NCBI GenBank assembly: GCA_023391175.1
Contig: JAEWBL010000599.1
Coordinates: forward strand, 1-8,016
DNA length: 8,016 nucleotides
Direction of reading: 5' to 3'
Origin: Pseudomonadota bacterium
Lineage (GTDB): Bacteria > Pseudomonadota > Alphaproteobacteria > Rhizobiales > Xanthobacteraceae
Position numbers and translations under genes: made by a program. The notes below the pieces were generated by a model. The model was not told the DNA's origin. It ran no database searches and saw nothing but the letters and a program-made list of their open reading frames with translations. Shown in pieces: positions 1-5,650 of the stretch. Position 1 is the stretch's first letter. Each line of letters starts with the position of its first letter.

Positions 1-130
1 GGAGCTCGACATCACCGGCGCGCCGGTCGTGGTCTTCCGTCATGCCGGCCATGGCCGGGTGAGCGTCGTCTATCGTCGACCCGATGGCCACGTGGGGTGG
101 ATCGATCCGGGTTCCGAGGAACTGCACTAG
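1..130 (+). CDS. hpf: Long-form ribosome hibernation promoting factor, C-terminal fragment (5' end outside window)
   Basis: The reading frame is open from base 2 to the TAG at 128-130 and encodes 42 residues. The stretch PVVVFRHAGHGRVSVVYRR, followed by DGHVGWIDP, matches the C-terminal dimerisation domain of long HPF (RaiA/YfiA family, sigma-54 modulation protein). In this family the N-terminal domain sits in the 30S decoding region and the C-terminal domain pairs two 70S ribosomes into inactive 100S particles in starved or stationary cells. Only the C-terminal domain is visible; the N-terminal domain must lie upstream of the window. The downstream neighbour ptsN supports the call, because rpoN-hpf-ptsN is a classic proteobacterial order; rpoN itself is not in view. 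A strong hairpin follows the stop within 10 bases, so hpf is probably the last gene of its transcript. The fragment looks intact, with no frameshift. Identification rests on a short stretch, hence moderate-high confidence. Confidence 0.8.
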   Translation, partial: ELDITGAPVVVFRHAGHGRVSVVYRRPDGHVGWIDPGSEELH

Positions 131-139
131 AAGTCGCGA

Positions 140-165
140 CGGGGAGCCTGTTCGCAGGCTCCCCG
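140..165 (+). terminator. Hairpin terminator after hpf
   Basis: An 11-bp perfect stem (140-150 with 155-165) closes a TTCG tetraloop, beginning 9 bases after the hpf stop. The following bases (CCTTGCGC) are not a proper T-tract, so termination may be partial or Rho-assisted. The position right after the stop is the main reason for the call. Confidence 0.6.
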
Positions 166-335
166 CCTTGCGCACCTAAGACTGATGGCCGGGGCGGGAT
201 CAGCGGCCGTCTCGGATGAACGCAATGCCGGGGGGCATGTCCTGAACGCTGTGCCGGTGAGCCCAAGGGGGCGGCCTGAGCGCGTCGGATCTGCATCGAC
301 CCGTACCGACGAACCTCTGCGCTCCCGCTCCCGGC

Positions 336-363
336 TTGAGCCCGAAGCGGGTTAACGCTAGAT
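336..363 (+). promoter_or_regulatory. Possible housekeeping promoter upstream of ptsN (distal)
   Basis: TTGAGC (336-341), a 16-base spacer, then CTAGAT (358-363), close to the alphaproteobacterial TTGAC / CTATAT pattern. A start near 370 would run through the hairpin at 387-402 before reaching ptsN. Sequence match only; such boxes also occur by chance. Confidence 0.3.
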
Positions 364-386
364 GGAGGCCGCAGTGACGACCTCCG

Positions 387-409
387 GGAGGGGTAGCCCT
401 CCGCGTTTT
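387..409 (+). terminator. Possible intrinsic terminator or attenuator hairpin in the ptsN leader
   Basis: A 6-bp perfect stem GGAGGG / CCCTCC (387-392 with 397-402), loop GTAG, is followed by GCG and four T (406-409). It could end a short RNA started at the distal promoter, or attenuate ptsN. The stem and T-run are short, so confidence is low. Confidence 0.3.
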
Positions 410-456
410 GAATGGGGACGGGGCAATGCAACGGCGCTTTGGGGGCGCCGCCGGCC

Positions 457-485
457 TTGACCGTTCCTCGCGTCCGCCGCTTTAC
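457..485 (+). promoter_or_regulatory. Possible proximal ptsN promoter
   Basis: TTGACC (457-462), a 17-base spacer, then CTTTAC (480-485). The -35 box is good and the -10 box only fair. Transcription would start about 25-30 bases before the ptsN ATG, leaving room for the AGGG Shine-Dalgarno near 507. This would free ptsN from hpf readthrough. Confidence 0.35.
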
Positions 486-519
486 CGAGCCTCGGCCGCT
501 CGCCCCAGGGACCTGATCG

Positions 520-984
520 ATGCCGCTCGCCGACCTCCTTGCCCCGGACGCAGTGTTTCCGATGCTACGGGCGAGCAGCAAGAAACAGGCCCTGCAGGAG
601 CTTTCCCATCATGCGGGCCAGCTGATGGGCCGCGACCAGCGGGACATCTTCGATACCCTGCTGCAGCGCGAACGCCTCGGCTCGACGGGCGTCGGCAATG
701 GTATCGCCATCCCACATGGCAAGCTGCCCGGCCTCACCAAGCTGTTCGGCCTGTTTGCGCGCCTGGAGAAGCCCATCGATTTCGAATCGCTGGATGGCGC
801 GCCGGTCGACCTCGTGTTCCTGCTGCTGGCTCCTGAAGCGGCCGGCGCGGATCATCTCAAGGCGCTTGCGCGGGTCGCCCGCATGCTGCGCGATCCCGAT
901 GTTGTGGAAAAGCTCCGGGCGACGCGGGACGCCGGCGCGATGCACGCGCTGCTCACAGCCGCCTCGGCCTCCAACGCCGCCTGA
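520..984 (+). CDS. ptsN: PTS IIA-like nitrogen regulatory protein PtsN (EIIA-Ntr)
   Basis: A 154-residue single-domain EIIA of the mannitol/fructose class. It is the terminal phosphoacceptor of the PTS-Ntr chain (EI-Ntr PtsP, NPr PtsO, PtsN), a cytoplasmic regulatory relay that does not move sugar; in related bacteria it controls potassium transport, nitrogen/carbon balance and polymer storage through its phosphorylation state. The active-site motif GIAIPHGK is intact, with His66 the predicted phosphorylated residue. Other family marks are GSTGVGNG just before it and the DHLKALARVARMLRD helix around residues 111-125. Length equals the family norm. The ATG at 520 is preceded by AGGG about 9 bases upstream, and the N-terminus (MPLADLLAPDAVFPML) is the normal family start. 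It follows hpf, as in many proteobacteria, but with an unusually long 389-base gap, so it may have its own promoter. It converges on the DUF1150 gene. Confidence 0.95.
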   Translation: MPLADLLAPDAVFPMLRASSKKQALQELSHHAGQLMGRDQRDIFDTLLQRERLGSTGVGNGIAIPHGKLPGLTKLFGLFARLEKPIDFESLDGAPVDLVFLLLAPEAAGADHLKALARVARMLRDPDVVEKLRATRDAGAMHALLTAASASNAA

Positions 985-1001
985 TCAGGCGGGGGATCGC
1001 A

Positions 1002-1029
1002 AACAAAAACCGGGCCCTTGCAGGCCCGG
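1002..1029 (-). terminator. Strong intrinsic terminator for the hsp20-DUF1150 transcript
   Basis: A 7-bp GC stem (1010-1016 with 1023-1029) with a 6-base loop. Read on the - strand it is followed directly by TTTTTGTTT (from 1009 down), the textbook form. It lies about 45 bases past the DUF1150 stop. On the + strand no T-run follows the stem, so it serves ptsN poorly or only as a transcript-end hairpin. Confidence 0.85.
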
Positions 1030-1041
1030 CTGAAAAACTTT

Positions 1042-1053
1042 GCGAATATTCGC
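1042..1053. repeat. Perfect 12-bp palindrome between the convergent genes
   Basis: GCGAATATTCGC is fully self-complementary and sits between the DUF1150 stop and the terminator stem. It has no loop, so it is more DNA-site-like than RNA-hairpin-like. It could be a protein-binding site, or chance. Confidence 0.4.
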
Positions 1054-1072
1054 CGCTTCCCGACGCTGCGCG

Positions 1073-1339
1073 TCAGTGAACGCTGACGGTCACCAATTCG
1101 TGCTGCATGGCATTTGCCAGCGCGGCCTCGCGGCTGTCGGTGAGCATGATTGGGGTGCCATCTGCTGCGTGCAGCGTGAACAGGGTCATGCCGGCAGCGA
1201 TCTGCGGCGCCTGCGGGAACAGGGACGGCACGTCTTCCGACTTGATGCTGCGCACGTAGGCGATCTCGCCGCCGCCGAGGACAGCCAAAGCCTCGGGCGT
1301 GATATTCTCAAGGGCCTCGTTTTCGATATCGTGGGTCAT
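1073..1339 (-). CDS. DUF1150 family protein (Hsp20-associated small protein)
   Basis: An 88-residue acidic, soluble protein without signal peptide or membrane segment. It matches the alphaproteobacterial DUF1150 family: ALAVLGGGEIAYVRSIKSEDV in the N-terminal half, then PSLFPQAPQIAAGMTLFTLHAADGTPI, and the conserved end MLTDSREAALANA with a terminal VSVH. The biochemical function of DUF1150 is unknown; what is known is its recurrent position directly beside small heat-shock genes, which suggests a chaperone-linked or stress role. Here it lies 43 bases after hsp20 on the same strand with no terminator between, so the two are very likely co-transcribed from the RpoH-like promoter upstream of hsp20. 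The ATG at 1337-1339 has an excellent AAGGAGT Shine-Dalgarno 6-7 bases upstream. A strong intrinsic terminator follows the stop. Complete, with no odd features. Confidence 0.9.
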   Translation of the reverse strand: MTHDIENEALENITPEALAVLGGGEIAYVRSIKSEDVPSLFPQAPQIAAGMTLFTLHAADGTPIMLTDSREAALANAMQHELVTVSVH

Positions 1340-1382
1340 CGATCTACTCCTTTACCCCTGGCAAATCCGGCATCCCTCCCCT

Positions 1383-1808
1383 TCAGGAGCGGGAGACGAT
1401 GTCGATTCGCTTGGCGTGGCGGGCCGGCTCGGGGCGAACCAGATCCACAGACAGGAGGCCGTGCTTCAATTCGGCACCCAGCACGTTCATGCCCTCTGCG
1501 AGCACGAAGGTGCGCTGGAACTGCCGGGCGGCGATGCCCCGGTGCAGGAAAATCCGGCCCTGCCCATCCTCGACCTGACGGCCGCGAATGGTCAGTTCCT
1601 TCTCCTCCAGCACAACCTCAAGCTGCTCCGCCGTGAAACCCGCCACCGCCAGGGTAATCCTGAGGCGCAGCGGCTCACTGGCGGCTTCGATCCTCTCCAC
1701 ATTGTAGGGAGGATACCCGTCCGCGCTCTTGGCCACCCGGTCGAGCGCCCGCTCGACCTCGTCGAACCCCAGGAGAAAGGGGGACGACAGGGAAGACATC
1801 CGCGACAT
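1383..1808 (-). CDS. Small heat-shock protein, Hsp20 / alpha-crystallin family (IbpA-like)
   Basis: A 141-residue ATP-independent holdase that binds unfolding proteins in the cytoplasm and hands them to DnaK/ClpB. A short N-terminal arm (1-35, with FLLGFDEVERALDRV, typical of the IbpA/rhizobial class A group) is followed by the alpha-crystallin domain, about 36-128. Visible landmarks are YPPYNVE at its start, LAVAGF, the loop region VEDGQGRIFLHRGIAARQFQRTF, and the signature AELKHGLLSVDL (112-123). The C-terminal I-x-I tail motif is present as IDI (135-137), which docks between dimers. It is slightly shorter than usual (150-160). The ATG at 1808 is chosen because GAGGG lies 9 bases upstream; Met4 would put that site too far away. 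The 5' leader carries an RpoH-type promoter and a ROSE-like thermometer. First gene of a two-gene unit with DUF1150. Confidence 0.95.
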   Translation of the reverse strand: MSRMSSLSSPFLLGFDEVERALDRVAKSADGYPPYNVERIEAASEPLRLRITLAVAGFTAEQLEVVLEEKELTIRGRQVEDGQGRIFLHRGIAARQFQRTFVLAEGMNVLGAELKHGLLSVDLVRPEPARHAKRIDIVSRS

Positions 1809-1895
1809 CGGCCAAAGCCCTCGTCAAGCGACTTTGCATTGCCGGGCATGCACCTATCCGGCCATGCCCGCCGGGACCCTTGCGGCATCCCGACC
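1809..1895 (-). promoter_or_regulatory. Candidate ROSE-like RNA thermometer in the hsp20 5' leader
   Basis: The predicted leader is about 85 nt. Its last hairpin places UCGCU (1831-1827), a match to the ROSE consensus UYGCU, opposite the Shine-Dalgarno AGGG (1821-1818) across the 5-nt loop UGACG. Pairing gives U-A, C-G, G opposite G, C-G, so the unpaired G sits against the Shine-Dalgarno as in known ROSE elements. Upstream, another hairpin is visible (UGCAUGC with GCAAUGCA, about 1853-1836). ROSE elements are known from rhizobial hsp20 leaders and melt on heat shock to expose the ribosome site. Motif and context are seen; thermometer function is inferred. Confidence 0.55.
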
Positions 1896-1901
1896 AGCCG
1901 C

Positions 1902-1930
1902 ATATGGGGACCGCCGGCTGCCCCCGCAAG
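1902..1930 (-). promoter_or_regulatory. Sigma-32 (RpoH) type heat-shock promoter for hsp20
   Basis: On the - strand: CTTGCG (1930-1925), a 15-base spacer, then CCCCATAT (1909-1902). The -10 box fits the RpoH consensus CCCCATNT perfectly, the spacing is within the 13-15 range, and the -35 begins with the conserved CTTG. It lies between the upstream gene's stop (1949) and hsp20, as expected. Start of transcription would be near 1895. Confidence 0.7.
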
Positions 1931-1948
1931 GCTGGATGCCGATCCGAC

Positions 1949-3658
1949 TCAGGCGGCGCGGCGCGGGCCCACGGTTTGCCGTGGCGCGAAGCTGTCGGCG
2001 TCGGCCGCATGCCACTCGGCGGCATAGGGCGTCTCGTCCGGCGCATCCAGAAGAGCGCCGGATTCGAGGAAGGTGTAGATCCGGTCGAGCGCCTTCACCT
2101 CGATGGGGCTGACCCGGTGCCAGACATGGTGGGGCAACAGCTCGCGCGGATGCTCCAACCCTGCGGCGGCAACCAGTTCCGCCAGGGCATGGACGCTGTG
2201 GCGGTGGAAGCTCGCCACCCGCTCCGCCTTCTCGTCCACCACGAGTCCCCGCTGCAGATGGGGATCGTTGGTGGTCACCCCCGTGGGGCAGGTGCCGGTG
2301 TGGCAGCGCATGGACATGACGCAGCCGAGGGAGAACATGAAGGCACGGGCCGCGTTGCACCAGTCCGCGCCGATGGCCATGTTCGCCGCCATGGAGAAGC
2401 CGGACGTCACCTTGCCGGACGCGGCCAGGCGCACCTCCTGCCGAAGCCCGGTGCCGACCAGCGCATTCCGCATGAGGATCAGGCCTTCGCGGAGCGGCAT
2501 CCCCAGGTGATCGGCCAGTTCGTGCGGCGCGGCGCCGGTGCCGCCTTCGGCGCCGTCGACCACGACGAAATCCGGCTGGATGCCGGTCTTCACCATGGCC
2601 TTGGCGAGGGCGAACACCTCGCTCGGGTGGCCGACGCACAGCTTGATGCCCACCGGCTTGCCGCCGGACAGCTCGCGCAGTTGCGCCACGAATTCCATCA
2701 TCTGCGCCGGGGTGGAGAAGGCCGAGTGACGGGAGGGCGAGATGCAGTCCTCGCCCAGGGGGATGCCACGGATTTCGGCGATCTCCGGTGTCACCTTGGC
2801 GGCCGGCAACACGCCCCCATGGCCGGGCTTGGCGCCTTGGGAGAGCTTGATTTCCACCATCTTGACCTGATCGTCCGTGGCGCGCTCGGCGAAGCGCTCG
2901 GGCGAGAAGGTGCCGTCGCGGTTGCGGGCGCCGAAATAGCCGGAGCCCAGCTCCCACACGATGTCGCCGCCATGCATGCGGTGATAGGGCGAGAGTCCGC
3001 CCTCGCCGGTGTCGTGATAGCAGCCCGCGGTCTTCGCACCGAGGTTCAGCGCCTCGATGGCGTTGCGTCCCAGCGAGCCGAAGCTCATGGCGGAGACGTT
3101 GAGAACCGACGCGGAGTAAGGCTTTGCGCAGGCGCTCCCGCCTACCGTCACCCGGAAAGGCTCGTGCGCCACCGGCGCCGGCGCGAGGGAATGGGTCATC
3201 CACTCGTATTCAGCCGCGTAGGTGTCGAGCTCGGTGCCGAAGGGCTGACGATCCTCCTCGTTCTTCGCGCGGGCGTAGATGATGGAACGGTCTTCGCGGT
3301 TGTAGGGTCGCTCGGACTGGTCGTCCTCCATCAGATACTGGCGCAGATAGGGCCGCAGGGCCTCGAATATCCAGCGCACGGAGCCGATCACCGGATAGTT
3401 GCGCAGCAGCGAGTGCTCGGATTGGGTGACGTCGAAAATCCCAACGAGAACAAGGGGAAAAAGCACGCAGAAGACGATCAGCCAGGCCTGATGCGAAGCG
3501 AAAGAGAGGAGGAGGCTGATGAGCGCGATCACCGTGACGGCGATGAACACGCTCCACCGCTTCAGCAACGCACGGGTGCTCGAGGACATGAACAGTCCAT
3601 CCGCGCCGCCCTCCGGCTGCGGGGAAGACTTGTATTCGGGCTTGGTGGCGACGGGCAT
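1949..3658 (-). CDS. Membrane-anchored FMN-binding glutamate synthase family protein (GltS-domain only)
   Basis: A 569-residue protein of the COG0069/GltB2-like family. After a polar N-terminus, two hydrophobic stretches (about 36-53 and 58-76) predict membrane anchoring. The rest is the FMN-binding TIM-barrel synthase domain (about 165-545): SASVLNVSAMSFGSLG, HDTGEGGLSPYH, KLSQGAKPGHGGVLPAAKV, the flavin-site VVVDGAEGGTGAAP (365-378), and GCVMSMRCHTGTCPTGV, whose Cys446, Cys452 and Cys457 (C-x5-C-x4-C) match the 3Fe-4S ligands of glutamate synthase. It lacks the N-terminal glutaminase (GATase II) domain and the C-terminal GXGXG domain of true GltB, so the ammonia source, electron donor and real substrate are unknown; several such stand-alone proteins exist and few are characterised. 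The ATG at 3658 is supported by AAGGAGT 7 bases upstream. It stands alone between a hairpin upstream and the hsp20 promoter downstream. Confidence 0.85.
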   Translation of the reverse strand: MPVATKPEYKSSPQPEGGADGLFMSSSTRALLKRWSVFIAVTVIALISLLLSFASHQAWLIVFCVLFPLVLVGIFDVTQSEHSLLRNYPVIGSVRWIFEALRPYLRQYLMEDDQSERPYNREDRSIIYARAKNEEDRQPFGTELDTYAAEYEWMTHSLAPAPVAHEPFRVTVGGSACAKPYSASVLNVSAMSFGSLGRNAIEALNLGAKTAGCYHDTGEGGLSPYHRMHGGDIVWELGSGYFGARNRDGTFSPERFAERATDDQVKMVEIKLSQGAKPGHGGVLPAAKVTPEIAEIRGIPLGEDCISPSRHSAFSTPAQMMEFVAQLRELSGGKPVGIKLCVGHPSEVFALAKAMVKTGIQPDFVVVDGAEGGTGAAPHELADHLGMPLREGLILMRNALVGTGLRQEVRLAASGKVTSGFSMAANMAIGADWCNAARAFMFSLGCVMSMRCHTGTCPTGVTTNDPHLQRGLVVDEKAERVASFHRHSVHALAELVAAAGLEHPRELLPHHVWHRVSPIEVKALDRIYTFLESGALLDAPDETPYAAEWHAADADSFAPRQTVGPRRAA

Positions 3659-3750
3659 GGGCGGACTCCTTCGCCGCCAAGCTAGTCGATTTGGCCCCGG
3701 AGGGGAGCACCGGCGCGAATTAAAAGGCGCATCAAATCAAAGGCATGAGT

Positions 3751-3793
3751 GTGCAGTGCGGCATCGAGGGGCCCACCCTCCGCCGCACCGCAC
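3751..3793 (-). terminator. Large hairpin after the TIM-barrel gene
   Basis: Nested stems: 3751-3754 with 3790-3793, 3756-3762 with 3782-3788 (GTGCGGC/GCCGCAC), and 3766-3770 with 3776-3780 (GAGGG/CCCTC), with a 5-base loop. It starts 5 bases past the - strand stop at 3799. No immediate T-run follows on the - strand (ACTCATGCCTTTG), so termination may be partial or the hairpin may stabilise the 3' end. Confidence 0.5.
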
Positions 3794-3798
3794 CCATC

Positions 3799-4722
3799 TC
3801 AGGCCGGGGCGCCGGCGCGGCTGGCGAAGGTCTCGGCGAGGGCGCGCAGGCGCACGATCTGGTCGGGCAGCTCGCGCCAGTAGCGGCGGTTCAACTCCAG
3901 GTTCACGATGGTGCCGGCCGGAAAGGCGCAGCGGCGGGCGACGAGGTCCCAGTCGATGCCGCCCCAGCCGAGGGGCAGATGCAGGTCGCCCTCGCCGAGG
4001 CCTGCCCGCTCGGCGTCGTCGATGGCCCAGCTTTCCTGAGGCCTGCCAAAGCTTTCATGGACATGGACATGGCGGGCGTAAGGGGCCAAAGCGGCGATCT
4101 CGGCGGCGAAATCCACCCGGGCGTCGGTGGACCGCAGGAGGGCGTGGCTGACGTCCAGAGTGGCGCGGACGTGGGGATGATCGATGGCGTCCAGCTCCCC
4201 GGCGAGGCGCGAGGGCAGCGCCGTCTCGCGCATGGATTCGTAGCGGAAGATGTTTTCCACGCAGAGGGTTACACCCGCCGCGCCGGCCTTGTCGCCGGCC
4301 CGCAGGAGGGCGTTGCGCTGGCGCTCGTAGGCCACCGCCACATCATCCTCTCCCCGCACGCAACCGGTGTGGAGGACGAGGTGGGGGGCGCCTAGTGAGC
4401 CGGCTATGGAGATCATGGCGTCCAGAAGGGCCTCGTGGCGGGGGAGGCGCTCCTTGGGGGACATCAGGTTGATGGCCAGCGGGCCGTGGACCGTGTAGCC
4501 GAAGGGGCGGTGGCGGGTGGCGGCGACCAGCCGGTCGAGGCGGTCCTCCCGCACCCGTCCGTCCACCACCAGCGTCCAGGCGAAGGCGGGAAGCTCAACG
4601 AAATCAACGCCCAAGCCCTCGGCCTCGTCGAGAGCGGCGGGGAGGTCGTCGAACTCCGGCGACGTGGTGCGGATGGAATAGCCGATGCCGCGGATGGCGG
4701 GGAAAGGCGTGCGCGCGTCCAT
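3799..4722 (-). CDS. Sugar phosphate isomerase/epimerase family protein (xylose isomerase-like TIM barrel)
   Basis: A 307-residue soluble protein of the AP-endonuclease-2 / xylose-isomerase-like TIM-barrel superfamily. Successive barrel strands carry the expected metal and substrate residues: FVELPAF (41-47), YTVHGPLAINLM with His79, HLVLHTG with His118, LCVENIF with Glu156, ATLDVSH with Asp190 and His193, RHVHVHE with His218-His222, GDLHLPLGWGGIDW with Asp246 and His248, and NLELN with Glu276. This set predicts a divalent-metal isomerase or epimerase acting on a sugar, sugar phosphate or cyclitol; the DNA-repair role of the superfamily cannot be excluded, and the substrate cannot be read from sequence. 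The ATG at 4722 has GAGGGGG about 8 bases upstream, and that site lies inside a short stem. The gene is separated by 140-147 bases from both neighbours, so it is probably its own transcription unit. No truncation seen. Confidence 0.8.
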   Translation of the reverse strand: MDARTPFPAIRGIGYSIRTTSPEFDDLPAALDEAEGLGVDFVELPAFAWTLVVDGRVREDRLDRLVAATRHRPFGYTVHGPLAINLMSPKERLPRHEALLDAMISIAGSLGAPHLVLHTGCVRGEDDVAVAYERQRNALLRAGDKAGAAGVTLCVENIFRYESMRETALPSRLAGELDAIDHPHVRATLDVSHALLRSTDARVDFAAEIAALAPYARHVHVHESFGRPQESWAIDDAERAGLGEGDLHLPLGWGGIDWDLVARRCAFPAGTIVNLELNRRYWRELPDQIVRLRALAETFASRAGAPA

Positions 4723-4752
4723 GGATTTATCCCCCTCGCGATTTTTCGAGGG
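4723..4752 (-). promoter_or_regulatory. Hairpin sequestering the Shine-Dalgarno of the TIM-barrel gene
   Basis: On the - strand, CCCUCG (4752-4747) pairs perfectly with CGAGGG (4738-4733), loop AAAAAUCG. The second arm contains most of the Shine-Dalgarno of the gene starting at 4722. If formed, it would reduce ribosome access; it could be an RNA-level control or simply chance. Confidence 0.4.
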
Positions 4753-4789
4753 ACACTAGCGCAGCCACATGAGGGGGCTGTGACGGCCG

Positions 4790-4810
4790 GCTGACACCCG
4801 GCGTGTCAGC
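4790..4810 (-). terminator. Inverted repeat after the amidotransferase gene, possible terminator
   Basis: A perfect 8-bp stem GCTGACAC / GTGTCAGC (4790-4797 with 4803-4810) with loop CCGGC. It lies about 60 bases past the - strand stop at 4870 and has no T-run on either strand. It could be a weak terminator or an operator for the gene starting at 4722. Confidence 0.35.
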
Positions 4811-4815
4811 GGCGA

Positions 4816-4864
4816 TATCGGTGCCGTTCGGGAGGGGTTCAGGCGGGGTATCGGTGCCGTTCGG
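4816..4864. repeat. Two exact 16-bp direct repeats
   Basis: TATCGGTGCCGTTCGG occurs at 4816-4831 and again at 4849-4864, exactly 33 bases apart, which is about three DNA turns. It lies between the amidotransferase stop (4870) and the inverted repeat at 4790-4810. It could be a paired protein-binding site or a small tandem duplication. Confidence 0.7.
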
Positions 4865-4869
4865 CGCTG

Positions 4870-5640
4870 TCAGTCCCGAACACCCCCTCCGTTACCATCA
4901 AGCTCTCCTTCCCCGCGGGCGACGGCCCGCCCATCCTCCGAACCGAAGACGGTGGCGAGGAAGGCATCGAGCCAGCTCACCACCGCGCCGTCGTGCAGCG
5001 CCCATCCGGCGAGGTGGGCGTCCCCCGGCTGGGCCCCTTTCCGGGTGAAACGGTGGGCGCCGCGCTCGATCCAGGTCACCATCATGTCCCGCGTCACCTC
5101 GGGATGGAATTGCACCCCGAAGGACGCCCCCGCCCGGAAGGCCTGGTTGGGGAAGACGGTGCCGGTGGCGAGCAGGTCCGCGCCGGGGGGCACGTCGAAG
5201 CCCTCGGTGTGCCAGTGGTAGACATGGCCCGGCCACGGCATCAGGGCGGCGCCGGCGGCGGTGGCCTGGAGCGGGTAATAGCCCATCTCGCAGATGCCCT
5301 CGGCATGGGGTGCCACCTGCCCGCCCAGCGCCCGGGCGAGAATCTGCGCACCGAGGCAGATGCCGAGGCTGGGGAGGTTCGCGGCCAGCGCCCGCTCCAT
5401 CAGCCGGGTCTCGGCGCGGATGAAGTCGCTCTCGTCATTGGCGCTCATGGGGCCGCCGAAGACGAGGAGGCCCGCATGGTCGGCGAACGTCTCGGGCAGG
5501 GGATCGCCCAGCGCCGGACGGCGGATGTCGAGCGTGAAGCCGCGCGCCTTCAGGCGCTCGCCCACACGGCCCGGGGTGGAGCGCTCCTGATGGAGCACCA
5601 CCAGCAGGGTTCCCGCACCCGGTTCCGGAGGTTGGCCCAC
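4870..5640 (-). CDS. Class I glutamine amidotransferase domain protein (GMP synthase-like)
   Basis: A 256-residue protein made of one class I (triad) glutamine amidotransferase domain, about 12-195. The nucleophile elbow LGICLGAQIL gives Cys95; the other triad members are His179 and Glu181 in GVQFHPEV. The segment AGLLVFGGPMSANDE (56-70) is the usual oxyanion region, and HVYHWHTEGFDVP is typical of the GMP-synthase-like subgroup. The intact triad predicts glutamine hydrolysis or a related gamma-glutamyl reaction, but no synthase domain is fused or encoded beside it, so the acceptor is unknown. The tail past residue 235 is Gly-rich and probably disordered. Translation starts at a GTG (5638-5640); GAGGG, 7-8 bases upstream, overlaps the TerB-like stop codon, and the gap is only 10 bases. 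The two genes are thus almost surely co-transcribed and translationally coupled. Confidence 0.88.
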   Translation of the reverse strand: MGQPPEPGAGTLLVVLHQERSTPGRVGERLKARGFTLDIRRPALGDPLPETFADHAGLLVFGGPMSANDESDFIRAETRLMERALAANLPSLGICLGAQILARALGGQVAPHAEGICEMGYYPLQATAAGAALMPWPGHVYHWHTEGFDVPPGADLLATGTVFPNQAFRAGASFGVQFHPEVTRDMMVTWIERGAHRFTRKGAQPGDAHLAGWALHDGAVVSWLDAFLATVFGSEDGRAVARGEGELDGNGGGVRD

Positions 5641-5650
5641 GGCGGCGCCC

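Larger units (their letters stand above)
166..519 (+). other. Gene-free spacer upstream of ptsN, with several hairpins
   Basis: No convincing reading frame lies here; open frames on both strands have low-complexity, Arg/Pro-rich translations typical of GC-rich shadows. The spacer holds several potential RNA stems: 283-288 with 306-311, extended by 278-282 with 320-324 across a bulge; a small 339-344 with 348-353 stem; 364-368 with 381-385; and 387-392 with 397-402, the last followed by GCGTTTTG. It therefore may be a long structured ptsN leader or hold a small RNA. I recognise no known riboswitch, 6S, SRP or tmRNA signature in it. Confidence 0.5.

Noticed and set aside
12..836. Long open frames on both strands across the hpf-ptsN spacer
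   Set aside because: They overlap hpf or ptsN, have Arg/Pro/Ser-rich translations and no recognisable motif; the segment looks non-coding.
1854..3203. 449-codon open frame on the - strand in another frame of the same gene
   Set aside because: Arg/Gly/Pro-rich low-complexity translation; the frame carrying the Fe-S and FMN motifs is the real one.
1880..3685. 601-codon open frame on the + strand antisense to the glutamate-synthase-like gene
   Set aside because: GC-rich shadow: it covers a well-supported gene with conserved motifs and a good ribosome site; its translation is rich in Arg, Gly, His and Ala and shows no domain.
1949..5640. Glutamate-synthase core and class I amidotransferase as a split GOGAT
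   Set aside because: GOGAT uses a class II (N-terminal Cys) glutaminase, whereas this one is class I, and an isomerase-like gene and likely separate transcription units lie between them.
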